Positions 32,872 through 41,857 of a DNA stretch of 64,000 nucleotides are shown here, one piece after another (position 1 is the stretch's first letter; each line of letters opens with the position of its first letter). The notes under the pieces are model-generated. The model was given only the letters and a program-made list of their open reading frames with translations, was not told the DNA's origin and ran no database searches. The translations under genes were made by a program, and so were the position numbers. The stretch is taken from contig JBBQZQ010000021.1 in NCBI GenBank assembly GCA_038207565.1, forward strand, positions 1-64,000, read 5' to 3'. This DNA comes from JALZAI01 sp038207565 (GTDB lineage: Bacteria; Actinomycetota; Actinomycetes; Mycobacteriales; Jatrophihabitantaceae).

Positions 32872-33830
32872 AGGTCGCCACCGAGCTCGATCCGCGGGCG
32901 CTGGCCGAGCAGATGGCCCTGGACGTTCATGCCGGACTGACGGCGAGCCCGAAGACGCTGCCACCGAAGTACTTCTACGACGCGCGCGGCAGCGCACTGT
33001 TCGACGAGATCACCCGGCTGCCCGAGTACTACCCGACGCGAGCCGAGCGCGCGATCCTCGTTGCGCATGCCGGTGAGATTGCCGCCGCGACTGACGCGGA
33101 GACGCTCGTCGAACTCGGCAGTGGCACCTCGGAGAAGACCCGCGTGCTGCTCACCGCGCTGCGTGGCGCGGGCACACTGCGCCGCTTCGTCCCGTTCGAC
33201 GTCGACCCGGCCGTGCTCATCGAGGCGAGCGGGGCGGTCTCTGCCGAATTTCCCGGTCTCCAGGTCGATCCCGTCGTGGGTGACTTCGAGAAGCATCTGG
33301 CCACGCTGCCGCGGTCACCGCGGCGCCTGCTGGCTTTCCTGGGCTCGACGATCGGCAACCTCGATCCCGTGCACCGCGCCACGTTCCTGGCTTCGGTTCG
33401 GGCGACGCTCGACGACGGCGACACGTTCCTGCTCGGCACCGACCTGGTGAAGGACCCGACGCGCCTCGTCGCGGCCTACGACGACGCGCGGGGAGTGACA
33501 GCCGCGTTCAACAACAACGTCCTCGCGGTGGTGAACCGCGAACTGGGCGGCGACTTCGACCTGGATGCATTCGAGCACGTCGCGGTGTGGGACGCCGAGC
33601 AGGAATGGATCGAGATGCGGCTGCGCTCAAAGCGCGCGCAGGGCGTACGGGTGCAGGCCCTCGACCTGGACGTGGCGTTCGCGGCCGGCGAAGAGCTGCG
33701 GACCGAGATTTCGGCGAAGTTCCGCCGGGATCGCGTCGCCGCTGAGCTACGCACAGCCGGCCTCGAACTCACGCAGTGGTGGACGGACCCTGCCGGCGAC
33801 TTCGCGCTCAGCCTGTCCGTCCCGAGCTGA
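32868..33830 (+). CDS. egtD: EgtD: L-histidine N-alpha-methyltransferase
   Basis: A 320-residue SAM-dependent methyltransferase. 'LPPKYFYDARGSALFDEITRLPEYYPTRAE' is the diagnostic N-terminal histidine-binding block, 'LVELGSGTSEKTRVLL' the SAM-binding motif I, 'LAFLGSTIGNLDP' motif III, and 'EEWIEMRL'-type C-terminal sequence completes the domain. It trimethylates histidine to hercynine, the first step of the pathway. Last gene of egtA-D. Confidence 0.95.
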   Translation: MKVATELDPRALAEQMALDVHAGLTASPKTLPPKYFYDARGSALFDEITRLPEYYPTRAERAILVAHAGEIAAATDAETLVELGSGTSEKTRVLLTALRGAGTLRRFVPFDVDPAVLIEASGAVSAEFPGLQVDPVVGDFEKHLATLPRSPRRLLAFLGSTIGNLDPVHRATFLASVRATLDDGDTFLLGTDLVKDPTRLVAAYDDARGVTAAFNNNVLAVVNRELGGDFDLDAFEHVAVWDAEQEWIEMRLRSKRAQGVRVQALDLDVAFAAGEELRTEISAKFRRDRVAAELRTAGLELTQWWTDPAGDFALSLSVPS

Positions 33831-33863
33831 GCGACGCCGGCCCGGGTGCGAGGCCAGCGCTCG

Positions 33864-33910
33864 ACGGCAGGCTCGCCCGGTGGCCCGCACGGCAGGCGCG
33901 CCCGGTGGCC
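33864..33910. repeat. 22-bp direct repeat pair between egtD and the Nudix gene
   Basis: ACGGCAGGCTCGCCCGGTGGCC at 33864-33885 recurs with one change (T to G) at 33889-33910, period 25. It lies directly upstream of the Nudix gene start (33936) and may be a duplicated regulator site or a simple duplication. Confidence 0.7.
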
Positions 33911-33935
33911 GCCTGCTGTCTGCAACGCTGCAGGC

Positions 33936-34505
33936 ATGCCCAGTAACGATGCGCCGACCGAACCCGCGGAGATCCGACCGGTGTCATCGCGTGAGATCTA
34001 TGCCAACCAGTGGCTGCGCCTGCGCGAGGACGACATCGAGTACGCCGACGGCACCCGCGGCCAGTACACGGTCGTCGAGAAGGACGACTTCGCGCTCGTC
34101 ATCCCCTACGCCGACGGGGGGTTCTGGCTCGTTCAGCAGTACCGCTACCCGGTGGGCAGGCGCGAATGGGAGTTCCCGCAGGGCAGTTGGTCGGCCGGAC
34201 GCACCGGCACCGGAGTGGATCTGGCCGCAGCCGAACTGCGCGAGGAGACCGGCTTTCACGCGTCCACCTTCGCGCAGCTGGGCCGGCTCTACGTGGCCTT
34301 CGGATACAGTCAGCAGTCCTACGACGTGTTCCTCGCGACCGGCCTGAGCACCGGCGATACCGACCGCGAGCACACCGAGGCCGACATGGTGCACGCCTGG
34401 TTCGCGGAGGACGACGTGCGTGACATGATCCGCCGGGGCACATTCATGGACAGCCACAGCGTGGCCGCATTGGCGCTCTTCGATCTTCGCCGGCGGCCGG
34501 AATGA
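33936..34505 (+). CDS. Nudix hydrolase (ADP-ribose pyrophosphatase-like)
   Basis: A 189-residue Nudix protein. 'SSREIYANQWLRLREDDIEYADG' and 'FALVIPYADGGFWLVQQYRYPVGRREWEFPQGSW' are typical of ADP-sugar pyrophosphatases. The Nudix box is incomplete: the segment ending 'AAAELREETGF' keeps the catalytic EExxG pair, but the usual upstream Glu is Gly and the Arg of REL is Ala. Activity may be altered or the metal site shifted. Located after egtD with a 105-base gap. Confidence 0.82.
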   Translation: MPSNDAPTEPAEIRPVSSREIYANQWLRLREDDIEYADGTRGQYTVVEKDDFALVIPYADGGFWLVQQYRYPVGRREWEFPQGSWSAGRTGTGVDLAAAELREETGFHASTFAQLGRLYVAFGYSQQSYDVFLATGLSTGDTDREHTEADMVHAWFAEDDVRDMIRRGTFMDSHSVAALALFDLRRRPE

Positions 34506-34518
34506 CGTGCATCCTTCG

Positions 34519-34570
34519 TGATCAACAGGGCGAAACGCCTGCTATCCAACGCATTTCGTCCTGTTGATCA
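34519..34570. terminator. GTGATCA-family hairpin 2
   Basis: TGATCAACAGG at 34519-34529 pairs with CCTGTTGATCA at 34560-34570; inside, CGAAACGC (34531-34538) pairs with GCATTTCG (34551-34558) with one mismatch. It sits between the convergent ends of the Nudix gene (34505) and pckG (34599), where a bidirectional terminator is expected. The left side reads GTGATCAACAGG, a variant of the shared 12-mer. Confidence 0.7.
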
Positions 34571-34598
34571 ACTGTGCCGGGACCGGCGAAACCCTGAT

Positions 34599-36428
34599 TC
34601 AGCCCTCGAGGCGAAGGCGCAACGCTTCCAGCTCGTCGCGCATGGACGTCGGCACCGAGGCGCCGAGCTTGTCGAACCATTCCGCTATCAGCGCAAGCTC
34701 GCGCTTCCAGTCGTCCACATCCACGCTGAGCGCATTCGCAAGGTCCACACCCGCCACGTCCAAGCCGTCGATGTCGATGGCGTCGGCGGTGGGGACCCTG
34801 CCGATCGGCGTGTCCACTGCCGGTGCCTTACCCTCGATGCGTTCGAGCGCCCACTTGAGCACGCGGATGTTCTCGCCGAAACCCGGCCAGGTGAAGTTGC
34901 CCTCGGCGTCGCGACGGAACCAGTTGACGTAGAAAATCTTCGGCAGCTTCGCCGCGTCCGCGCCCTTGCCGACATCGACCCAGTGTGCGAGGTAGTCGCC
35001 CGCGTTGTAACCCATGAAGGGCAACATGGCCATCGGATCGCGGCGCACGACCCCGACCTCGCCGGTGGCTGCCGCGGTGGTCTCCGACGAGAGGGTGGCG
35101 CCCATGAACACGCCGTGCTGCCAGTCGCGTGCCTCGGTGACCAGCGGGACGGTGTCCTTGCGGCGTCCACCGAAGAAGATCGCGTCCAGCGGGACGCCGC
35201 TCGGATCGTCCCATTCCGGAGCCTTCGTCTCGCACTGCTCGAGCGGTGTGCAGTACCGCGAGTTCGGGTGACTGGCCGGTTCGGCTGAGTCCGGGGTCCA
35301 ATCCTGCTGCTTCCAGCTGGTCAGGTGTGCGGGCGGTTCACCCATGCCCTCCCACCAGACGTCGCCGTCATCGGTGAGCGCGACGTTGGTAAACAACGAA
35401 TTGCCCTTCGCGATGGTGCGCATCGCATTCGGGTTGGTGTGCCAGTCGGTGCCCGGCGCGACGCCGAAGAAGCCATTCTCCGGATTAACGGCGTAGAAGC
35501 GGCCGCCGTCGCCGATCCGGATCCAGGCGATGTCGTCCCCGATCGTCTCGAGCTTCCAACCCGGCAGCGCCGGATCGAGCATCGCCAGATTCGTCTTGCC
35601 GCACGCGGAGGGGAACGCCGCGGCGACGTAGTAGCTCTTGTTCTCCGGCGAGGTGAGCTTGGCGATGAGCATGTGCTCGGCAAGCCAGCCCTCGTCCCGC
35701 GCCTGCACCGAGGCAATACGCAGCGAGTGGCACTTCTTGCCGAGCAACGCATTACCGCCGTACCCCGACCCGTAGGACCAGATCAGGCGCTCCTCGGGGA
35801 ATTGGACGATGTACTTGGTGTCGTTGCATGGCCAGGGAACATCCTGCTCGTCGGCTGCGAGTGGCGCGCCGACCGAGTGCAGGCCGGTGACGAAGGGCTG
35901 CTCGACGCCGCCCTTGGTGAACAGCTCGAGTGCCGTGCTGCCGAGGCGAGTCATCACGTGCATGGACGCGACGACGTACTGGGAGTCGGTGATCTCCACG
36001 CCGAGCATGGGCTGGTCGGCGGTAAGCGGACCCATGCAGTAAGGCAGAACGTACATCGTGCGCCCCCGCATCGAGCCGCGGAAGCGCTCCACGAGGATCG
36101 CCTTCATGTCATCGGGATCCATCCAGTTGTTGGTGGGTCCCGCATCCTCCCGCTCCCTGCTGCAGATGAAGGTCCGGTCCTCGACCCGAGCGACATCGCT
36201 CGGGTCGGAGGCACACCAGAACGAGTTCGGCTTCTTGTCCGGGTTCAGGCGCCGGAAGGTGCCGTTGGCCACCAGCTCGTCGGTGATCCGCGCCCACTCC
36301 GAGGGCGTTCCGTCCACCCACTCGATGCGGTCGGGCTCGGTGAGCTCTGCGGTCTCGCGGACCCAGGACAGCAGGCGCGTGTGGGTCGTCGGGGCGGTAT
36401 CGAGACCCGGGGTTCTGGTTGCCGTCAT
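34599..36428 (-). CDS. pckG: Phosphoenolpyruvate carboxykinase (GTP)
   Basis: A 609-residue GTP-dependent PEPCK, the normal length. Signature blocks: 'AAFPSACGKTNLAML' (kinase-1/P-loop with reactive Cys), 'IGDDIAWIR' (metal site), 'YAVNPENGFFGVAPGT', 'PLVTEARDWQHGVFMGATLSSE' and 'NWFRRDAEGNFTWPGFGENIRVLKW'. It converts oxaloacetate plus GTP to PEP and CO2 in gluconeogenesis. ATG 36428 has a GAGGAGAGG ribosome binding site. Confidence 0.97.
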   Translation of the reverse strand: MTATRTPGLDTAPTTHTRLLSWVRETAELTEPDRIEWVDGTPSEWARITDELVANGTFRRLNPDKKPNSFWCASDPSDVARVEDRTFICSREREDAGPTNNWMDPDDMKAILVERFRGSMRGRTMYVLPYCMGPLTADQPMLGVEITDSQYVVASMHVMTRLGSTALELFTKGGVEQPFVTGLHSVGAPLAADEQDVPWPCNDTKYIVQFPEERLIWSYGSGYGGNALLGKKCHSLRIASVQARDEGWLAEHMLIAKLTSPENKSYYVAAAFPSACGKTNLAMLDPALPGWKLETIGDDIAWIRIGDGGRFYAVNPENGFFGVAPGTDWHTNPNAMRTIAKGNSLFTNVALTDDGDVWWEGMGEPPAHLTSWKQQDWTPDSAEPASHPNSRYCTPLEQCETKAPEWDDPSGVPLDAIFFGGRRKDTVPLVTEARDWQHGVFMGATLSSETTAAATGEVGVVRRDPMAMLPFMGYNAGDYLAHWVDVGKGADAAKLPKIFYVNWFRRDAEGNFTWPGFGENIRVLKWALERIEGKAPAVDTPIGRVPTADAIDIDGLDVAGVDLANALSVDVDDWKRELALIAEWFDKLGASVPTSMRDELEALRLRLEG

Positions 36429-36635
36429 CAGTGCCTCTCCTCGCCAGTCAACGCCGACTACGCGCCGCCGGCGGGATAAGTGGTTCGGAACTTGTCGCGG
36501 CGCGGGCGATTGGGGATTTGTTCAAACTAGCGTCTGGAAGCGCTGTCAGACTCGCTGGCGAGTTGCGGCACTGATCACATGAGCGAGCTCGGATGCTTGC
36601 TGTGGGCGGCGATTGTCCATGCGCGGTGACCCCGC

Positions 36636-36690
36636 GGTGATCAAGAGGCCTGAAACGTCGGATAGCTACGGTTCACCCCTCTTGATCACC
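36636..36690. terminator. GTGATCA-family hairpin 3
   Basis: GGTGATCAAGAGG at 36636-36648 pairs exactly with CCTCTTGATCACC at 36678-36690; further partial pairing continues inwards (CCTGAA with TTCACC). It lies 22 bases beyond the stop of the leftward tldE gene (36712). The left-arm core GTGATCAAGAGG is identical to hairpin 1. Confidence 0.72.
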
Positions 36691-36711
36691 CGAGGGAGGG
36701 GCCCGGCGTGC

Positions 36712-38091
36712 TCACGACGCCTTGCTGACCGTGGACATGTTGAAGTCGGGGATCCGCATCGCGGGCATCGCGGTGCGACGGAAGTAATCGCTCCACTCCC
36801 GCGACATCGCGTGCTCGGTGCGCCCGACCTGGGACGCGCGTCGCAACAGGTCGATCGGCGACTCGTTGAAGCGGAAGTTGTTGACCGCGCCCTTCACCCG
36901 ACCGTCCTCGACGAGATAGACGCCGTCGCGGGTCAACCCGGTGAGCAGCAGAGTCTGCGGATCGACCTCGCGGATATACCACAGACAGGTCAGCAGCAGC
37001 CCGCGCTCGGTGTTCGCGACCATCTCGTCCACGCCCGCCGTTCCGCCACCGTCGAGGATCAGATTGTCGACGGCCGGGCACGGCTCGGCCGAGGTGCGCG
37101 CGGCCCAGCCGCGCGTGCGGACCAGGTTCTCCAGGCGACCGTCGCGCAGCCAGTCCGTCGACGGCGTCGGCATCCCGTTGTCGAACACCGACATCAATCC
37201 GCCGTAGCTCTCGGTGGCGACGGCGAACGGCGCGCACGGCAGCTCGGCGTGGGACGGGTCGGAGTAGAGGCGCAACGGCAGCGCCGAAAGCTCCTCACCG
37301 ATGCGCGTGCTGCCGCTCTTGGCGAAGACGTTGCGCCCCTCCTCAGCGTCGCGCGCGGAGGCCGTCCAGTAGGCGTAGATCATCAGGTCCGCGATCGTGG
37401 ACGGCGGCATGATCGTCTCGTACCGTCCGGCGGGCAGGTCGAGCTGCGTGGCCGCCCAGTCCAGGCGCTCCTCGAGGCCGGCGACGACCGAGCCGACATC
37501 GATCGTGGCGAACTCGCCGGTGTGGGCGTTCGCGTACGCCGAACGGGCCAGATCGGCGGACTTGCCGTTGATCTCGAGGCGGCCGTCGGGCTGGTCGAAG
37601 CGGCGGCGGAGTCCGGTCGAGGTGCCGACGAAGGTCGATGTCATCATGTGCTCGGCGAAACCGAACAGCAGCCGGTCGGACTTGCGCCACTGGTCGAACG
37701 CGGTGCCCAGTGCCGGAGCGAATTGCTCGAAGACCGACACGCTGGTCTCGGCCGGGTCGGCCGACCAGTCGTCGCCATGCTCGTAATTCTCGATCAGGGG
37801 CGCTGCATCGTCGGACACCGATTCGTCGCGGCCGGCCCGCTCGGACGCCTGCACCAGGGCGGTCATCTCCTCGGGTGTCGTGATAGAGCGGGTGACCACG
37901 CCTGCGCGGGTCCCGTCGCTGCCGTCGAAGGTGGAGACGACGGTGACCGAGCGCGAGCGCATCTGACCGTTGGTGGTCAGGCTGTTGCCCGCCCAGCGCA
38001 GGTTGGTCTCGGTGTGCTCGGCCGCGACCACGACGCAGCCGTCGGCGCTCGACTCGCCCAGACCCTGCTCGACGAATTCCTGTGCCTGCAT
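36712..38091 (-). CDS. tldE: TldE/PmbA-type metalloprotease partner
   Basis: A 459-residue U62-family protein: 'RWAGNSLTTNGQMRSRSVTVVS', 'LPAGRYETIMPPSTIADLMIYAYWTASARDAEEGRNVFA', 'DNLILDGGGTAGVDEMVANTERGLLLTCLWYIREVDPQTLLLTGLTRDGVYLVEDG'. It lacks the HExxxH zinc motif, as expected for the TldE/PmbA subunit, which pairs with TldD. The heterodimer degrades or processes unstructured peptides and matures some modified peptides. Start ATG 38091 overlaps the tldD stop (TGATG). Confidence 0.9.
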   Translation of the reverse strand: MQAQEFVEQGLGESSADGCVVVAAEHTETNLRWAGNSLTTNGQMRSRSVTVVSTFDGSDGTRAGVVTRSITTPEEMTALVQASERAGRDESVSDDAAPLIENYEHGDDWSADPAETSVSVFEQFAPALGTAFDQWRKSDRLLFGFAEHMMTSTFVGTSTGLRRRFDQPDGRLEINGKSADLARSAYANAHTGEFATIDVGSVVAGLEERLDWAATQLDLPAGRYETIMPPSTIADLMIYAYWTASARDAEEGRNVFAKSGSTRIGEELSALPLRLYSDPSHAELPCAPFAVATESYGGLMSVFDNGMPTPSTDWLRDGRLENLVRTRGWAARTSAEPCPAVDNLILDGGGTAGVDEMVANTERGLLLTCLWYIREVDPQTLLLTGLTRDGVYLVEDGRVKGAVNNFRFNESPIDLLRRASQVGRTEHAMSREWSDYFRRTAMPAMRIPDFNMSTVSKAS

Positions 38092-39614
38092 CAGCGGCCT
38101 CCCTCTGCGACGGTGTTGAGCACGTTGACACCGCGAAACAGTGCCGACGGGCAACCGTGCGAGACGGGAGCGACCTGGCCGGGTTGGCCCTTGCCGCAAT
38201 TGAACGCCCCGCCGAGAACGTAGGTCTGCGGGCCGCCGATCGCCTCCATGGATCCCCAGAAGTCGGTCGTCGTGGCCTGGTAGGCGACATCGCGCAGCTG
38301 ACCCACCAGCTCGCCGTTCTCGATGCGGTGGAACTGCTGCCCGGTGAACTGGAAGTTGAAGCGTTGCATGTCGATAGACCAGGACCGGTCACCCTTGATG
38401 TAGATGCCACGCTCGACCCGCCCGATGAGTTCCTCGGTGGACGGGCCGTCCGCGGCCGGCTGCAGCGACACATTGGCCATCCGCTGCAACGGGATGTGGC
38501 CGGCCGAGTCGGCGAGCGCGCAGCCGTTCGAGCGGCCAACGGCCGAGCCCAGCGCCTCGGCATTGGCCTGCGCCATCTGACGGTTCAGCTGGTATCCGAC
38601 GAGCACGCCGTCCTTGACGATTTCGAACCGCTGGGCAGCGACGCCTTCGTCGTCCCAGCCGACCGTTGCCAGACCGTGCTCGACGGTGCGGTCGCCGACG
38701 ACGTTCATGACCTCGCTGCCGTACCGCAGCGTGTTCAACTTGTCGAGCGTGGCGAAACTCGTCCCCGCGTAGGCGGCCTCGTAGCCCAGGGCGCGGTCGA
38801 GCTCGGTGGCGTGGCCGATCGACTCGTGAATGGTCAGCCAGAGGTTGGACGGGTCAACCACCAGGTCGTAGGTGCCGGCGGCAACGCTCGGCGCCTTCAC
38901 GTGCTCGCGCAGCAGCTCGGGCAGCTCGTCGATCTCGGTGTCGAAATCCCAACCGGCGCCGGTGAGGTACTCCCAGCCGCGGGCGACCGGCGGCGCCAGC
39001 GTGCGCATGGAGAAGAACGCGCCCGCGCCGCGGTCGACGTGGACGGCGGTGAACTGCGGCTGCAGGCGCACCCGCTGTTGCGTCGTGGTCGTGCCGCGGC
39101 TGTCGGCGTAGAACTTGTTCTCGATCACCTGCATGAGGTGGGCATCGACGTGGTCGACGCCGTCGGCGGCGAGCAGGCGTTCGGAGAGCTCCGTCAGCCG
39201 AGCGACCCGCTCGATGTCCGGGACCTCGAAGGGATTGCGGTCGTACGCCGAGACCCAGGTGACGTCGTCGTACACAGGCTCGTCAGCCAGTTCGACCGGT
39301 TCGGAGCTGAGCACACGGCTGATCTCGGCGGTCGCGACGGCACGGTCGGCGAGCTCGGCGGCAGCCGCTGCGGTGCGCACGATGCCGCTGGCGAATCCCC
39401 AGCCGCCGTTGTGCACGACGCGGACGGCGAGGCCGACGTCCTCGGTGTCAGAGCTCGAATCGAGGCGGGCGTCCCGCAGCGACAGCGAGGCGACCCGGCT
39501 GCGCTCCAGGCGGAAGTCGGCGTGCTCGGCGCCGAGTTCGTCGGCTCGCGACAACGCCGAGCCGGAGAGTTCACGCAAGGGCAGCGCGAGGAAGGACGAA
39601 TCGAAATCGGGCAT
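38091..39614 (-). CDS. tldD: TldD-type zinc metalloprotease
   Basis: A 507-residue U62 protease carrying the zinc motif HExxxH as 'IHESIGHATELDRALGYEAAYAGTSF' near residue 265. Other family blocks: 'HADFRLERSRVASLSLRD', 'VENKFYADSRGTTTTQQRVRLQP', 'GCALADSAGHIPLQRMANVSLQP'. It is the catalytic subunit of the TldD/TldE pair, encoded upstream of tldE with overlapping codons. Confidence 0.93.
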   Translation of the reverse strand: MPDFDSSFLALPLRELSGSALSRADELGAEHADFRLERSRVASLSLRDARLDSSSDTEDVGLAVRVVHNGGWGFASGIVRTAAAAAELADRAVATAEISRVLSSEPVELADEPVYDDVTWVSAYDRNPFEVPDIERVARLTELSERLLAADGVDHVDAHLMQVIENKFYADSRGTTTTQQRVRLQPQFTAVHVDRGAGAFFSMRTLAPPVARGWEYLTGAGWDFDTEIDELPELLREHVKAPSVAAGTYDLVVDPSNLWLTIHESIGHATELDRALGYEAAYAGTSFATLDKLNTLRYGSEVMNVVGDRTVEHGLATVGWDDEGVAAQRFEIVKDGVLVGYQLNRQMAQANAEALGSAVGRSNGCALADSAGHIPLQRMANVSLQPAADGPSTEELIGRVERGIYIKGDRSWSIDMQRFNFQFTGQQFHRIENGELVGQLRDVAYQATTTDFWGSMEAIGGPQTYVLGGAFNCGKGQPGQVAPVSHGCPSALFRGVNVLNTVAEGGR

Positions 39615-39634
39615 TGTCCGAACCTAGCCTGCGC

Positions 39635-41101
39635 TCACTTGCAGGCGGACAGTCCGTTGCCGTATCCGGTGACGAACGATTGAATGCGCTCGACACCGGT
39701 CGTTCCACGCGCACCGAATGCCGTCGTGAGCCCGACCAGGTTGAGCACGGCGGAAGTCGCCTCGTCCATGTCCGGCGGCGACAGAATGAACGGATGGTTG
39801 GTGCTACCGCCCTGGATGTTGATGTCCTTGGCGTACGCACCGGAGTAGCAGATCGCCGACAGCAAGCCGTCGCGGTCGTCGATGGGGCGCTGGAAGAACT
39901 GATGGCGAGCGGCCATGCCCCAGCTGATGGCGAACAACATGCCGAGCGCGAAGTCGCCGGGCTGGTTCTCGACCAGGCTGACGTCGCCGGTCGCCCGATC
40001 GATCGCGCGGTCGGTCATGCTGTAGTACGCCAGCTTGGCGAAGCTGCTGCTGTAGTAAACGGTGTTGTCGTCGGGGCAATAGCCCATCTCGCTGGCCGGA
40101 TCGGCGCTGCCGCACTTCGGGTGATCGGCGACGATCACCTTGACGTCGTCGAAGGTGGAGTTGATCGTCGTGCCGGCCTGCTTCCAGAAACGGTTCAGGT
40201 CGCCCAGCGCACCGCCGGCCTTGAGGAATTCGGCCAGCGGGATGTTCCCGCCGCTCGCGTAATCCTTGTCGTCGACGTAGGGCCGCTCGGTGAACGTCCG
40301 GTTGAAGTAGCTGTCTGAGAAGCAATAGGTGACGCCGTTGGCGATGCCGTCACCCACGGCGCTGACGCGGTCGAATCCGTTGCCGTGGCTGATGTCGGCG
40401 GGGGACTCGGGCGTGCTGTCGCGGATTTGCAGGAAGCCTTCCAGCGCCTGGTCCAGCTGCCCGGAGGTGATGTGGAAGTGCGGCGCCTTGCCGACGAGCG
40501 CCGTCGCCAGGAAGGCGCCGGCCGCGCAGTCGGCCTGTGACTCCAGGTAGAGCAACTTGTGTTGCGCGTCGCTGATCCCGAGTCGTTGTTGGATCGCGTG
40601 GCCGACCTCATGGGCGAACACCAGCGGGATGACCGCACCGCCGAAGGAGTCGGCGAGCGCGGGGACCAGGTGCTTCGGGCTGCGGTCCCAGATGATGGAG
40701 TCGTCAATTTGGCAGTAGGCGGCGTTGTCGACCACGAAGAGCGCGCGGCGCTGCATGCACTTCTCGCCGGCCGAGGACGCCGGCGCCTTCTCGGTCCGTA
40801 GCACCTCCTGCCCGTCGACGGAGTAGAGCTTGCCCTTGAGTTCGGGGAACGCGGCGCCCTTCGCGACCGACGGGTAGGACGCGCGCCAGAACGCCGTGAC
40901 GTCGCTGATCGCGTTCTTGACCTGGGTGTCGAACGGCGTGTGTGAGTCGCCCTGCACCGGCAGGTCGGCGTTCTTGACGGCGGACGTGATCGGGGTCCCG
41001 TCGATGACGGTCGTGCACGCCGTAACCAGCATCAGGGCCGCCATCGCTGCACCGAGCAACGCGGCGAACGAGCGGGTGTGTCGGCTGCGCGTCGGCGTCA
41101 C
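39635..41101 (-). CDS. Lipoprotein neutral zinc metallopeptidase
   Basis: A 488-residue exported protein. Its N-terminal signal sequence ends with a lipobox-like 'MLVTAC' (Cys about residue 29). The central region has 'PLVFAHEVGHAIQQRLG', an HExxH zinc motif near residue 162, with a candidate third ligand in 'YLESQADCAAGAFLA', typical of the YpfJ-like putative neutral zinc metallopeptidase family. The C-terminal half is specific to actinobacterial members. Likely anchored on the outer membrane face; substrate unknown. Confidence 0.85.
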   Translation of the reverse strand: MTPTRSRHTRSFAALLGAAMAALMLVTACTTVIDGTPITSAVKNADLPVQGDSHTPFDTQVKNAISDVTAFWRASYPSVAKGAAFPELKGKLYSVDGQEVLRTEKAPASSAGEKCMQRRALFVVDNAAYCQIDDSIIWDRSPKHLVPALADSFGGAVIPLVFAHEVGHAIQQRLGISDAQHKLLYLESQADCAAGAFLATALVGKAPHFHITSGQLDQALEGFLQIRDSTPESPADISHGNGFDRVSAVGDGIANGVTYCFSDSYFNRTFTERPYVDDKDYASGGNIPLAEFLKAGGALGDLNRFWKQAGTTINSTFDDVKVIVADHPKCGSADPASEMGYCPDDNTVYYSSSFAKLAYYSMTDRAIDRATGDVSLVENQPGDFALGMLFAISWGMAARHQFFQRPIDDRDGLLSAICYSGAYAKDINIQGGSTNHPFILSPPDMDEATSAVLNLVGLTTAFGARGTTGVERIQSFVTGYGNGLSACK

Positions 41102-41209
41102 GGTGCTCCCTGTTCGTGGTCAGCGGTTGGTCGGTCCCGGCGGTGGATACCGAGCCTAGTGAGGCGAGGGCTGTTCCCGCCTTTCGATCGTATTTGGCAC
41201 ACTGCGCAC

Positions 41210-41680
41210 GTGGGACGGCATTCAGCAGCGGACGACGAGGACGACACCGAGGACGACGGCCCCGACGACGGCCCGGACCTCCTCGATCTGCTCGTATCCG
41301 AACGGCCCGTCGAGCACCCGTCAGCGGACGTCCAGTCCACCCCGACGCAGCCCACCCCGACGCGTGGTCGCCATGCCGTGCCCGACGACGACGACGACAC
41401 ACTCGCCGGCAACGCGCCGGACGCCGCGCGCAAGGCGAGGCACAAAGGCAGCGGGACGCGCGGCGACCTGCGGCTGATGCGCCAGGACCACGCCCTGCTC
41501 GCGCGCTGCGTCGCAAGCGTCATCGTGCCGTTCGTGCTTTACACGCTGGCGCTGCTGGTGGCCGGTCGGCTGAGCGCGTACCTGCTCTGGTTATGGATCC
41601 CGGCGATCCTGGCCGGCGTACTGCTCGGAGCGTTCCTCGATTCCGCGCACCGGCGTGCACAGGACGAGCCCGCCGCGTAA
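41210..41680 (+). CDS. Hypothetical membrane protein with acidic N-terminus
   Basis: A 156-residue protein starting at GTG 41210 (VGRHSAADDEDD). The first 35 residues are strongly acidic ('EDDTEDDGPDDGPD'), a Thr/Pro stretch and a second Asp run follow, then a basic segment and two transmembrane helices at about 104-124 and 127-145. This layout (acidic tail, two helices, short cytosolic end) is common in actinobacterial proteins of unknown function. Divergent from the lipoprotein peptidase. Confidence 0.75.
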   Translation: MGRHSAADDEDDTEDDGPDDGPDLLDLLVSERPVEHPSADVQSTPTQPTPTRGRHAVPDDDDDTLAGNAPDAARKARHKGSGTRGDLRLMRQDHALLARCVASVIVPFVLYTLALLVAGRLSAYLLWLWIPAILAGVLLGAFLDSAHRRAQDEPAA

Positions 41681-41857
41681 TGCGGGGCGGTCGTCGCGTC
41701 TTCCTCCCCGCGCCTACCAGATTCGGCGCAACGAGATGGTCTCCCGGGGGAGGGAGCCGCCGTCTCGGCGGGGTGCACGGCCCAGCCCGTTCCTCGTTGG
41801 CGGGCCCGGTGCGCCCGGTTACCCTCCGGTGAGACGACCGCCACGGAGGCCACGGAC

